A stretch of DNA of 13,586 bases from JBLIRR01 sp049472395 (GTDB lineage: Bacteria > SZUA-182 > DTGQ01 > JBLIRR01), in assembly GCA_049472395.1 (NCBI GenBank), contig JBLIRR010000078.1:1-13586 (forward strand), read 5' to 3'. Numbering within the stretch: the stretch's first letter is position 1; every line of letters begins with the position of its first letter. Below the pieces are notes generated by a model, which saw nothing but the letters and a program-made list of their open reading frames with translations, did not search any database and was not told where the DNA came from. The position numbers and the translations under genes are program-made. This document shows positions 1-8,100 of the stretch, piece by piece.

Positions 1-345
1 GCCACAAATCCATGGGAAATGGTTGACGGCTATAAATGGGCCCGTGACCGCGGCGCTGGTTATAGTATTTCCACAAAATATAGTGTTCCCTGTATTTATA
101 CCAGCTCATGCCGAAATAAAGCTCGCGACTCCATTATGGATAACCATCGCCCCGCCATCATCGGCATCGGGTGCACCTCAGCGCATTACTGTCTTGCATA
201 TGGCTATGCGTATCGGAAAAAGAAATGGTTAGGGATAACACTTACCACAAGCAGATGGTTCAAGGTTAATATGGGGCACCAAAACAGCAGTGGCGTATGG
301 AAAAAAGCGAAAGTATGGTATGGAGCCAAAGCCCGGTTCTGGTAA
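1..345 (+). CDS. C39-like (papain-fold) peptidase, C-terminal fragment cut by the window edge
   Basis: The frame is open from base 1, so the first in-frame ATG (base 19) is probably internal and the gene begins outside the window. The 114 visible residues resemble the C-terminal half of C39-type cysteine peptidase domains. A strand (RPAIIGIG) leads into a histidine-bearing strand HYCLAYGY (His about 62 from the window start), followed by WFKVNMG with Asn about 90. These sit where the catalytic His and Asn/Asp of this fold lie; the catalytic Cys would be upstream and cannot be checked. The end is rich in Trp, Lys and Tyr (VWYGAKARFW), as at the end of such domains. Such domains are usually exported or part of larger surface proteins, but no signal is visible here. 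A hairpin terminator follows 38 bases after the stop. The family call rests on motif resemblance only. Confidence 0.6.
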   Translation, partial: ATNPWEMVDGYKWARDRGAGYSISTKYSVPCIYTSSCRNKARDSIMDNHRPAIIGIGCTSAHYCLAYGYAYRKKKWLGITLTTSRWFKVNMGHQNSSGVWKKAKVWYGAKARFW

Positions 346-382
346 AATTAATTTAAGGCCAAGATGGTCTTAAATATAATAT

Positions 383-423
383 AAATGAAGCTCCACTTTT
401 AAGCGATAAGTGGAGCTTCATTT
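383..423. terminator. Strong bidirectional hairpin terminator between convergent genes
   Basis: Arms 383-398 and 408-423 are perfectly complementary over 16 bases around a 9-base loop (399-407). The outer pairs are A/T, so the stem ends in short T runs on both strands. It lies between the + strand peptidase gene ending at 345 and the - strand beta-helix frame whose stop codon is at 422-424, so it can terminate both. The - strand stop overlaps the stem edge. Confidence 0.85.
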
Positions 424-1633
424 ATTCCTCAGAGAAAATTGAAATAAAAGCAAAATCGCCACCCATCGAGGGAATATACTCACTGCCTGGTTTTCCAAAG
501 AACCGATAATACGCTCTCCACATGCCTGAACTGTGCATGCAAAAATGCCACTGCACGGTTCTGTCATAGAGGGCAGTCATTATTTCCATATCTTTGGATA
601 TAGTTGTCCCTTTTTCAATAGTTATGTGATTAGGGGAGTCGTGTGCCTCGTTCCTCTCAAAGAGGCAGTTTAGTATGCGTGGCTCTTTAGTGTCGCAATA
701 CATTCCCCCACCTAAAAATTCTGCCTTGTTATCCTGTATAATACAGTTAATGATTGAGAAAGATGCATTGTCACATGCGATCCCCCCGCCCTTTTGTGCA
801 CGTCCATTCCTTATGGTAAATCCTTGGAGCAGTGTGTGGCCTCCTTCATGTTGATTAAATTTCACCACGCTGTCAATGGAATTGCCGTCAATCACGGTAC
901 TGATCGGACCATGCGCAGAGCGGAGCGTGAGTGCCTTGCCGGTAAAACTTATATTTTCGCTATACGCTCCATCGGGCACGACAATCGTATCCCCATCAAA
1001 AGCATTATCTATGGCATCCTGGATTGAACAATATGCAGAACCATCTCTTGTATTTTTGGGAAAAAGGTGTGAAAGATCAATTGAGAGCATGTTGGCAATG
1101 GCGCAGATATCATGAGAACTATCACCTGCCCATTGGCCATCGATCTGCTCATCCGCTGCCAGCACTATGAAGGATTTCTCAACCGTGGCAGTGCCCGCTG
1201 AAGCCATAACCGTAATCCTGCTCGCAGCTTCTGAGAGTGTGGCATCTGGTGTAATGGTGAGTATATAAGAATTATCAATAGCAGGATTGAGCCCAGGATG
1301 GCTGCTTTTTACATGCACATATACCTCATCGCCATTTTCATCCACGGCATCTATCAATATTTTATAAGATTCATTCATGGAAGTGATAAGGATATCTTCA
1401 AAATCATTATTGATCTCGGGGGGAATGTCGAGATTGTCCTCTATTGTTCTTTTCTCCTCAGCAGTAACGTCCTCTGTAGTAATACTCACTGTATACTGGG
1501 CTTGCTTCTCATCATACGTATATCGCTTTAAATCAACGCTCTCCCTCTCCAACGAACAATCGCAGTCTTTAAGCAATCTGAGCGAATAAAAGCAGCAAGA
1601 CCTCCAAAAACCTGAAACGCCTTCTGATGGCAA
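422..1633 (-). pseudogene. Right-handed beta-helix (pectate-lyase-like) surface protein, 5'-truncated and fused to IS21 DNA
   Basis: The open frame gives 403 residues, but about the first 32 (start TTG at 1633) are istA DNA read in another frame, so genuine sequence begins near VDLKRYTYDE. Residues about 35-165 look like extracellular beta-sandwich or Ig-like repeats (TLSEAASRITVMASAG). Residues about 195-330 are a parallel beta-helix: an entry motif of the form SIQDAIDNAFDGDTIVVPDG, then coils with ALTLRS, VIDGN, GFTIRNG and GGGIACDNASFSIINC. In related proteins this fold binds or cleaves polysaccharide at the cell surface; no catalytic site can be assigned. The N-terminus, including any signal peptide, is missing because an IS21 fragment adjoins at about 1530-1550. 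The last 60 residues are not beta-helical. Without its own promoter or start it is probably a broken gene. Confidence 0.7.
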
Positions 1634-2172
1634 CTGATAAAAGCATCAAGATCTTTTACATCGCTGTAGATAATAGTCCTTTTCCGGCTAAATCCTAATG
1701 AGAAAATCAGGGCATGAAGGGTGACCCATTGACCAGGTTTCCCACACTGTACTTTCAGATCCTCCTTCCAGTCTATTTGGATCAAACTCCCAGGAGGAGT
1801 CTCTATCCGGATGTATACTCCCTTTTTATAAAATTCAGGATAATGCTTACGTACATACCTGCGCACAGCATCATAGCCCTGCTTATACCCATGCCGCTCT
1901 CGCAGTATCTGATAAAGAAGTTTCAAGGTCGGCCTTTTGACATCATCTTTATAATCCTCAATCCACTTTTCAATGACACTTTCAAACTGACTCAATACTG
2001 ACGGTTTGTTTTTCCGTCTGTCAGGCAGCCCTGATTTCTCTCGCTTTATCCGATAACGAATCGCTCCTTCAGTGACACCAATACTTCTGGCAATTTCACA
2101 ATTTGAATACTTTACTTTTTTTAACTTCATGATAAATTCATGCTCTTCTGCTGTAAGTCTTTTTTGGGGCAT
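1528..2172 (-). pseudogene. istA: IS21-family transposase IstA, C-terminally truncated
   Basis: The 214 residues match the first part of IstA. Residues about 15-45 form a helix-turn-helix (SNCEIARSIGVTEGAIRYRI). An integrase-type catalytic domain starts near residue 120, with the first acidic residue Asp134 in IQIDWKED and the second Asp199 in IRSDCLKTAI, the position of the usual DNLKTAV motif. Translation ends at residue 214, before the region holding the third catalytic Glu; IstA is normally about 400-500 residues. It should therefore be inactive, and no istB follows. The start is ATG at 2172, preceded on the - strand by a GGAGAAAGG ribosome site. The 3' end overlaps the beta-helix frame by about 100 bases because the deletion junction lies inside both frames. 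Confidence 0.88.
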
Positions 2173-2277
2173 TCATCCTTTCTCCTTCTTATATGTATCT
2201 AAGGAAAAAATGCCCTATTTTTTATTGTTTTTTCAATATTTATGTATATCTATCACAGCCGTCGGGATTGCGGAGAG

Positions 2278-2417
2278 TGTGGAAAACTCGCCATACATTA
2301 TCAATTTACCATTCAGGTTCCTGAGTTTTCCAAGACACCTGTGGGTAAGTCCGCATTTGAATTGTTATTCTATTGTTATAAATCCTGGACTTATCCACAG
2401 GTGCGGCACTATCCACA
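2278..2417. repeat. IS21 left-end terminal repeats (TGTGGATAAG-type, both orientations)
   Basis: Related motifs occur at 2278-2289 (TGTGGAAAACTC), 2340-2352 (TGTGGGTAAGTCC), 2387-2399 (GGACTTATCCACA, inverted) and 2409-2417 (CTATCCACA, inverted). The second and third form a 13-base inverted repeat with one mismatch. TGGAAAACTC at 2280-2289 pairs perfectly with GAGTTTTCCA at 2323-2332. Multiple repeats of a transposase site at the ends are characteristic of IS21 elements. The motif at 2391-2399 also equals the DnaA-box consensus, probably by coincidence with the IS end. Confidence 0.65.
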
Positions 2418-2484
2418 ATCTATTTTTGCAGAAATATCTCCTTCCACATTTAAAATCATATAGTTAAAATATTTTCGAGAGGCA

Positions 2485-3354
2485 TTGGGTATAGAAGGCG
2501 GATACACAGGAGGGGTATTCTGTATCCAATCTCAAGGATCCCTCTTGAATCATCATCCTCATGTACATGGCCTTATTCTTTCCGGCATTATCAAAGAGGG
2601 AAAATTTTACGAACAAATAAATATATCTACCGATGTAATTGCTGAAATATTTAGGGCAAGGCTTTTAGCGGTATTACTTGATCAAGGGATAATAAAACAG
2701 GAACTTATTGATCTCGTGATGTGTTGGAATCATAACTCCGGTTTTAATGTTCATAGTAAAGGGAAAATAAATGGGGTTAATGGAGAGCAAATAGAGAAAG
2801 TTGCAAGGTATATGAGCAGAGCAGCAATATCAGTTGAGAGAGTAGAATTTAATCCTGATGATAATACTGTTACAGTATATGAGAAACAAGACAGATCGCC
2901 ATCCTGTAAACAGGCAAAATATACTTTATTAGAGTTTATTGCTCTTTTGGCAGGCCATATTCCTTCTCCATATGAATGTATCACTCTATATTACGGCGTC
3001 TATAGTAGCTCGTATAGAGGTAAAGAGAAGAGGGAAAATAGTGGTGATGCAAAAGTTATAGTAGAAGAGAAAAAAGGTAAGGGTAAAGCTAGTTCAACAT
3101 GGGCGCGCCTGATACAAAAAATCTTCGAAATTGGACCGCTCACATGTCCTAAATGTGGAAAAGAAATGAAACTAATTGCTTTCATTACTGATTTTAAAGA
3201 AACAAAAAAGATATTAAAGCATATCGGAGAAGAGACTCAAAGAGCGCCACCGTTATCTCCAACCACTATATCAGCTAATGAACCAGATGGATGGTATGAT
3301 GATTATATTCCCTCTGATGATGTATATTTTCATGATGAGGAGTATGTCTATTAA
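2485..3354 (+). pseudogene. IS91-family (Y2/HUH) transposase, N-terminally truncated
   Basis: This frame encodes the C-terminal two thirds of an IS91-type rolling-circle transposase. The HUH metal-binding motif is HPHVH (residues 24-28 counted from the TTG at 2485), preceded by SQGSLLN. The tyrosine region is VARYMSRAAISVERV, with a single Tyr109. The later YTLLEFIALLAGHIPSP and YYGVYSSSYRGK stretches are typical. The C-terminus has WARLIQKIFEI, a CPKCGKEM knuckle and KLIAFITD. The N-terminal zinc-finger/DNA-binding region of about 100 residues is absent: an in-frame stop lies at 2461 and the IS21 end is at about 2417. The TTG is therefore just the first possible start in a relic. The acidic, Tyr-rich tail (DDYIPSDDVYF) ends the protein naturally. 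Confidence 0.85.
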
Positions 3355-4081
3355 TTTAATTAAAAAAAACTTTTTCAAAAGTTCACAGGATACCCTCGTC
3401 TAAAATCAGTCAAATTTTACCTCTTTTAGATAACTTAGGAAAACAATCCATGCAAAAGTTAAATAATGACCGCCCTAACTATTCATAATTACCCTTAAAA
3501 AAACACAAAATACAGAAAAATACAGAAAAATTTTCTAAATTATCTCTATTTTGTAGATGGTAATATATCACTTGGAATTTTGATTTATATATAGCAGCTT
3601 TACCTATATAGCCAGCATAGCTGGTGGTTTAAGGTATTAAAATTAATATATTATATGACCGGAATAGGAGTGAGTCAAACTCCGTAAATTTCAACTACAC
3701 AGTATTCCAAAAAAGATTTCTCCCGCCACATATATCGATGCCTATGAACATCTACATGAATGTTGCGAAAATCCATAAACTATGAATTTTGATCATAAAT
3801 TTTAAAACACCATATAGTCCATTCTTCATAGCAAATATATCAGCATCTTCTAAAAAATCGATACCAGCCACAACTCCAATTATATTTTTAATTGCAAATT
3901 CTGTAAAAATTTTTTAAACGAAGGTAAATGGCTTGCCTTAAGTAAAAATAGCTAAATTTGTTTTCTAGATTTCTTGCCTACTGTTCATTTTTATATTATA
4001 CTAAACAAATGGACAATAATATATCTGAAGTCCTATCACCTTCGAAAACTAAAACTATCGCGCTATATCTTTCAATAGATT
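3355..4081. other. AT-rich stretch without genes, between two transposase relics
   Basis: No reading frame of useful length or recognisable protein is present on either strand. A 6-7 bp hairpin (3368-3383) lies just after the transposase stop. A short tandem AATACAGAAA-like repeat lies near 3508-3530. Small hairpins occur at 3612-3624 (CCAGC-ATA-GCTGG) and 3661-3708. It is probably decayed mobile-element DNA: the flanking scraps are the 3' ends of two IS91-type transposases. Confidence 0.5.
3661..3708. other. Nested hairpin, possible structured element
   Basis: Outer arms GGAATA (3661-3666) and TATTCC (3703-3708) enclose an inner perfect stem GGAGT (3667-3671) / ACTCC (3679-3683) with a 7-base loop. 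It sits 36 bases after another small hairpin (3612-3624) in otherwise structureless AT-rich DNA. It could be an IS-end hairpin, a small RNA, or chance. No family is recognised. Confidence 0.2.
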
Positions 4082-4369
4082 ATGCAATTTACGAGGATTA
4101 AGCCATGTATATCTCCTCGAATCCCCTCTAATACTTGGCGTGAGTGCATTAAGAAGATTTGGGAGGTAGAGCCTTTGGTATGTCCCAAATGTTGTCGTCA
4201 ATTAAAGATTATAAGCTTTATTACTGAGATAAAAATTATAAAAAAGATACTTGAACATCTTGATCTATGGCGTGTTAAATCCTCACGCGATCCGCCACAC
4301 GCGCGTGAAGATGCCCCAATTATATACGAACCGTTATATGATGATTCCCAGAATTATGATGATATTTAA
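4082..4369 (+). pseudogene. Second IS91-family transposase scrap, C-terminus only
   Basis: From about residue 17 of this 95-codon frame the protein matches the end of the transposase at 2485-3354. Compare NTWRECIKKIWEVEPLVCPKC with the STWARLIQKIFEIGPLTCPKC region there, followed by KIISFITE (KLIAFITD there) and KKILEHL (KKILKHI there). The first 15 residues do not fit. The HUH and tyrosine regions are absent, so this is a fragment of a related but distinct element; the sequences diverge too much for a recent duplication. The CPKC knuckle and acidic tail are kept. Confidence 0.75.
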
Positions 4370-4387
4370 TTTGGTGTAAATTAAACG

Positions 4388-4412
4388 GCTGTAAAATTCT
4401 ACCTTTTACAGC
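4388..4412. repeat. Perfect 9-bp hairpin after the IS91 scrap
   Basis: GCTGTAAAA (4388-4396) and TTTTACAGC (4404-4412) pair perfectly around a 7-base loop, starting 19 bases after the stop codon. No T-run follows, so it is a poor Rho-independent terminator. IS91-type elements often carry a hairpin near their replication-origin end, so it may mark the former 3' end of that element. Confidence 0.45.
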
Positions 4413-4611
4413 AAAAGAGGAAGTGCGCCTATTCTTAGCCCAATTTCACTAAAAAATCTGCCTTTGTAATGCACTATCAATCATTTTCACAATTTTTCTC
4501 TAATTTATTTAATCCATGATACACTAATTTGTATTATCTTGTATTATTTTCTTAGTGCATATTTCTCTTTTTTCATTATTTTATTTAAAATTATAATAAA
4601 TTTATAATAAT

Positions 4612-4995
4612 TCATTCTAATGGTTCAAGAAGCGAGTTCCTACCATTTTCTCTGATTCTTCCGTACACCAGTTGCAAACCACAAGCATAACATTCTTCGG
4701 CCTTTTGTATTTTTTATCCCGTAACAGACAAATTTATGGTGCGTCCATGACCCTGTGTCCCCTTTTGCTTGCCAGGTTTACGGCGTGTAGTCGAATCCAA
4801 ACTTTCTTCTTTAGAATCCTTTTCTTCCTCGCAACGCCCCTCCTCAGACTTATCAGGATTATCATCAATAGGTTCGCTTTCTTCCAACTCTTTTCTCTCA
4901 TCTAGTGATGGTTTAGGAATCAGTAAAGATCCTCTTTTAAAATTAAAGACTTTTTGCAAAATCGTAAAGCATCCCAACTGATTCTCAAAAATCCC
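4612..4995 (-). pseudogene. IS66-like transposase, N-terminal remnant with internal stop
   Basis: The frame is open upstream from an in-frame stop at 4996-4998 and reads GIFENQLGCFTILQKVF, resembling the coiled N-terminus of IS66-type TnpC (ENQL.WF..QVFG). A Glu/Ser/Asp-rich linker follows, then RRKPGKQKGTQGHGRT, the basic Gly-rich motif of this family. An in-frame TAA at 4714-4716 interrupts it. Past the stop the same frame continues with a zinc-knuckle half, CYACGLQL (Cys codons at 4690-4692 and 4681-4683), until TGA at 4612-4614. The DDE catalytic domain is absent. The only initiation codon near the start is a TTG at 4977. It is a dead fragment; the family assignment is moderately secure because it rests on the linker motif and knuckle. 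Confidence 0.55.
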
Positions 4996-5115
4996 CTAAA
5001 TCCACCGATAAGAATTTATAAAAGTAACGCAGAGAGATTTTATACCTTTATAACTCTTTGAAATTAAATAAATTTTTCTAAGTGCATAGGTAGAAAAGTT
5101 TTGATGATATAAATC

Positions 5116-5133
5116 GGGAGGGAATTTGTAATA
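5116..5133 (+). promoter_or_regulatory. Ribosome site pointing to an AUA start codon
   Basis: GGGAGGG at 5116-5122 lies 8 bases before ATA at 5131-5133, which is in frame with the giant ATPase gene. No ATG, GTG or TTG occurs in this frame between the upstream stop (5110-5112) and the ATG at 5185. The conserved VFISSTFRD motif lies before 5185, so that ATG is too late. Either translation starts at AUA or an ancestral ATG has mutated. Confidence 0.6.
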
Positions 5134-8100
5134 GCTACTAAATGGAAAACTGTTCAGGTCTTTATCTCGTCCACATTCCGTGACATGCATGCGGAGCGGG
5201 ATTATCTGGTGAAGTATGTATTCCCTGATATCAGGGAGTGGTGCGAACGTTGGAAGCTGCATCTGGTGGACGTTGATTTGCGGTGGGGAGCGACGGAGGA
5301 GGAGATGGAAAATGGCAAAGTCATCGACATCTGTCTCGAGCAGATTGATAGAAGCCGGCCATTCTTTGTCTGTATCCTTGGGAATCGATACGGTTGGGTG
5401 CCCAAGCCCGACGAGGTTCCCAACGAAACACGGGAACGATATGACAGGTTGCAGGGCAAGGAAGATTACTCCATGACTCACCTGGAAATTCACCACGCGG
5501 TGCTGGAGCCGTTAAGATCAATGGATAATTTGGAAGATATACCGCATGCCTTCTTCTATTTCAGGGATAAGGTATGCCTACCTGCACCGGAAACGATTGA
5601 AGGTTGGTCAGATGATGAGCGCAATGAGTATCAAGAGGCCTTCTTCGATGAAGACCCGTCGTATTCGGATCGCCTTGCGAAACTGAAGGACAAGATTCAA
5701 GAACATTACGAAAATCTGGGGAAACAGAGGAATAACCCAAACGAAGTCAAAGAACGGACTTTCAACTACAAGCCCAAGTTTGACCCTAATCTTCTCAACC
5801 CCGAGGATGATAATCTGAAAGGCCGGTTCACGCGTGAGAGCCTGCGGGAGCTGGGCGAGCGGGTGAAGGAAGACCTTAAAAAAACGATCTCGCTGCAATT
5901 CCAACAACGCATCGCTACACTTTCCGAGAAAAGAGAGGAAGACACTCTGGAAACAGAGCTGGACTACCATGAATCATTCGTGGAGAACCGCACACAGCTG
6001 TTCATAGGCCGGACAGAACTGCTGGCAAAGTTACGAGATTATGTTGATAGCGATTCCAGAGAAATCCTCGCTGTCTACGGCACACCAGGCTGCGGCAAAT
6101 CCGCGCTGCTTGCCAAATTCTACCGGGATTTGATTGAAGAACAATCGAAAATCCTGCTGATCCCTTACTTTGTGGGTGCAAGTCCTGGTTCGAGCGCTCT
6201 ACACAGTTTGCTGCGGAGAATGTGTGAGGAGATATTTTCTAAAGCAGGTCTTAAAGAACACAAAGAGACCTGTCTTTCTGAAGTCTGTGGCCAGGGCGAA
6301 GAAGCACATAAACAACGAGAAGCAATCGAAAAGGAGTACGAGATTCCGTTTAATGTCAACAAACTTTCAAACACATTCAAGTCTTTTCTGGAAAAGACCG
6401 TGCGCAAGACGATCATCCTGATGGATGGCTTTAACCAGTTGGACGCGACGAATAGTGCACACGAACTCAACTGGCTGCCGAATCAACTGCCAGGGAATGT
6501 TAAGATTATTGCCAGCACGCTTGAAGGAAAGGCAAAGGAAGCCCTGAAGAACAAGACGAAAAGTGAGCTGGAAGTGACACCGCTGACGGATGGGGAACGT
6601 CGGGAAATCATTCAAGAGATGCCCTCCGTTTTCTGCAAGACTCTGGCTGAAGAACATATCCAGGCCTTGCTCGAGAAAGAAGAAACTCGCAATCCCCTGT
6701 ACCTTAGGGTGGCGCTTGAAGAACTTCGGATGTATGGGGGATTCGGCAAGAGAGGTGAGAAGCTGCGAGAATACATCGCCACGTTTCCCTCCGACGTCGT
6801 AGAGATGTTTGTCTTCATGCTGGACCGACTGGAGAGGGATCTCGAGGAAGAGCGAGAAGACCAAAGGACTTGTGGTATTGTCGGTCGAGTGTTTTGTCTG
6901 CTAGAGTGTTCACGGTACGGCTTGACCATAAGAGAACTCCGTGAGCTCATGGGCAGCATCTATGAACGGGACACCCACCAACTAATCTTAAGGCAAATAC
7001 GCGACTATCTGCAAGATCGCGGCGGGCTGATCGATTTCTTCCACCCTGTGCTATCCAAGGCAGTCCGAAAGAACTATCTGAGCAATGGCGAAGCCACCGA
7101 GTGGCACCGAGAGTTGGCGGAGTACTTCCAGACGCAGCCTTTGTATATTGAGGAAGGTAGTGATAAAGCCCGGCCAAGAAGTCGCGCCTTGGAGGGCGAA
7201 GGAGACAAGATTGCGAATATCCGCAAGCTAGTCGAGCAGCCCAAGCAACAAACCGATGGAGGTATTTGGAAGGGATTGAAGGAAACCCTAACGGAACTGG
7301 ACTTTGTCTATGCGAAGTGCCAGGCTGGAATGGCATACGATTTAATTGATGACTATGCGCATGCGGAGTTCATGTGGCCAGGGCAGGAAGAAAAACGCAA
7401 AGAGGAAGAATCCAGGATTAAACGAATAAAAACATATATAGAAGAAGTCACAGCCTATGCAAAGGCATGGAATAATGCCCGTGATCGTCATAATATCGAT
7501 CCGAGCCAACTTCCCTATCCAGGTTCAAATGAGATCCCTAATATCGAATACCCTTCTTTAGTAAAGATCAAATTTTTAAAGGCCGAAGAAACAAAATATA
7601 CAAGGGATGAATGGACTGACCAAGAGTGTATTCGAGGATGGCGAATTTTTGTGAATAATCATCTCTCAGCTCTTATTTATGGGAAAATACCCGCCTTTCA
7701 GTTGGCCTATAATAGCGCCGACTCCAGTCCAGTATCTGAGGCGATAGAAAAACGTTTTAAACAAGGTGAATTTTCCAACAACTTTTGGCTTCGTCTGATA
7801 AATCGTCCGGCCTTCCTTTCACAACCATCATGTATAAGAATATTTGAAGGACATAAGAATTGGGTCAATTCAATAGCGATCACTCCAGATGCAAAATTGT
7901 GCGTATCTGCCAGTCTAGATCGGACCTTACGAGTGTGGGATATAACAACCGGCCAATGTCTTAATATATTAGAAGGTCATACGGAATCAGTGGAATGTCT
8001 TTCACTTACACCTGATGGATGCTTGGTGATTTCCGGAAGCAGGGATAAAACTATACGGCTCTGGGAAACGAAAACAGGTCAATGTGTAAAAATGCTGAAA

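Larger units (their letters stand above)
1528..2417 (-). mobile_element. IS21-family element, right part deleted
   Basis: The remnant consists of an intact-looking left end (2417 inward on the - strand, beginning TGTGGATAG), a leader of about 245 bases with terminal-type repeats, and the first 213 codons of istA. The rest of istA, istB and the right end are missing, and beta-helix coding DNA starts abruptly at about 1530-1550. The boundary at 2417 is inferred from the TG terminal dinucleotide and repeat spacing. With only one end left, no target-site duplication can be tested. Confidence 0.7.

Noticed and set aside
2278..2417. Cluster of DnaA-box-like motifs as a replication origin
   Set aside because: The motifs sit at the expected place for IS21 terminal repeats, just upstream of istA. 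There is no dnaA, dnaN or rep gene and no AT-rich unwinding array with the right arrangement.
1714..2467. Plus-strand frames of 95-131 codons opposite istA
   Set aside because: They run antisense to istA and across the IS21 end; the hydrophobic composition comes from reading the repeats, not from a membrane protein.
3508..3530. Short AATACAGAAA-type tandem repeat as a CRISPR or satellite
   Set aside because: There are only two adjacent copies with no spacers; simple low-complexity sequence.
4996..5496. Long - strand frame of 166 codons
   Set aside because: It is antisense to the well-supported DUF4062 coding region and shows no recognisable protein pattern.
6367..7336. Several - strand frames of 100-165 codons
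   Set aside because: They are antisense shadows of the GC-richer part of the ATPase gene and lack start signals or known motifs.
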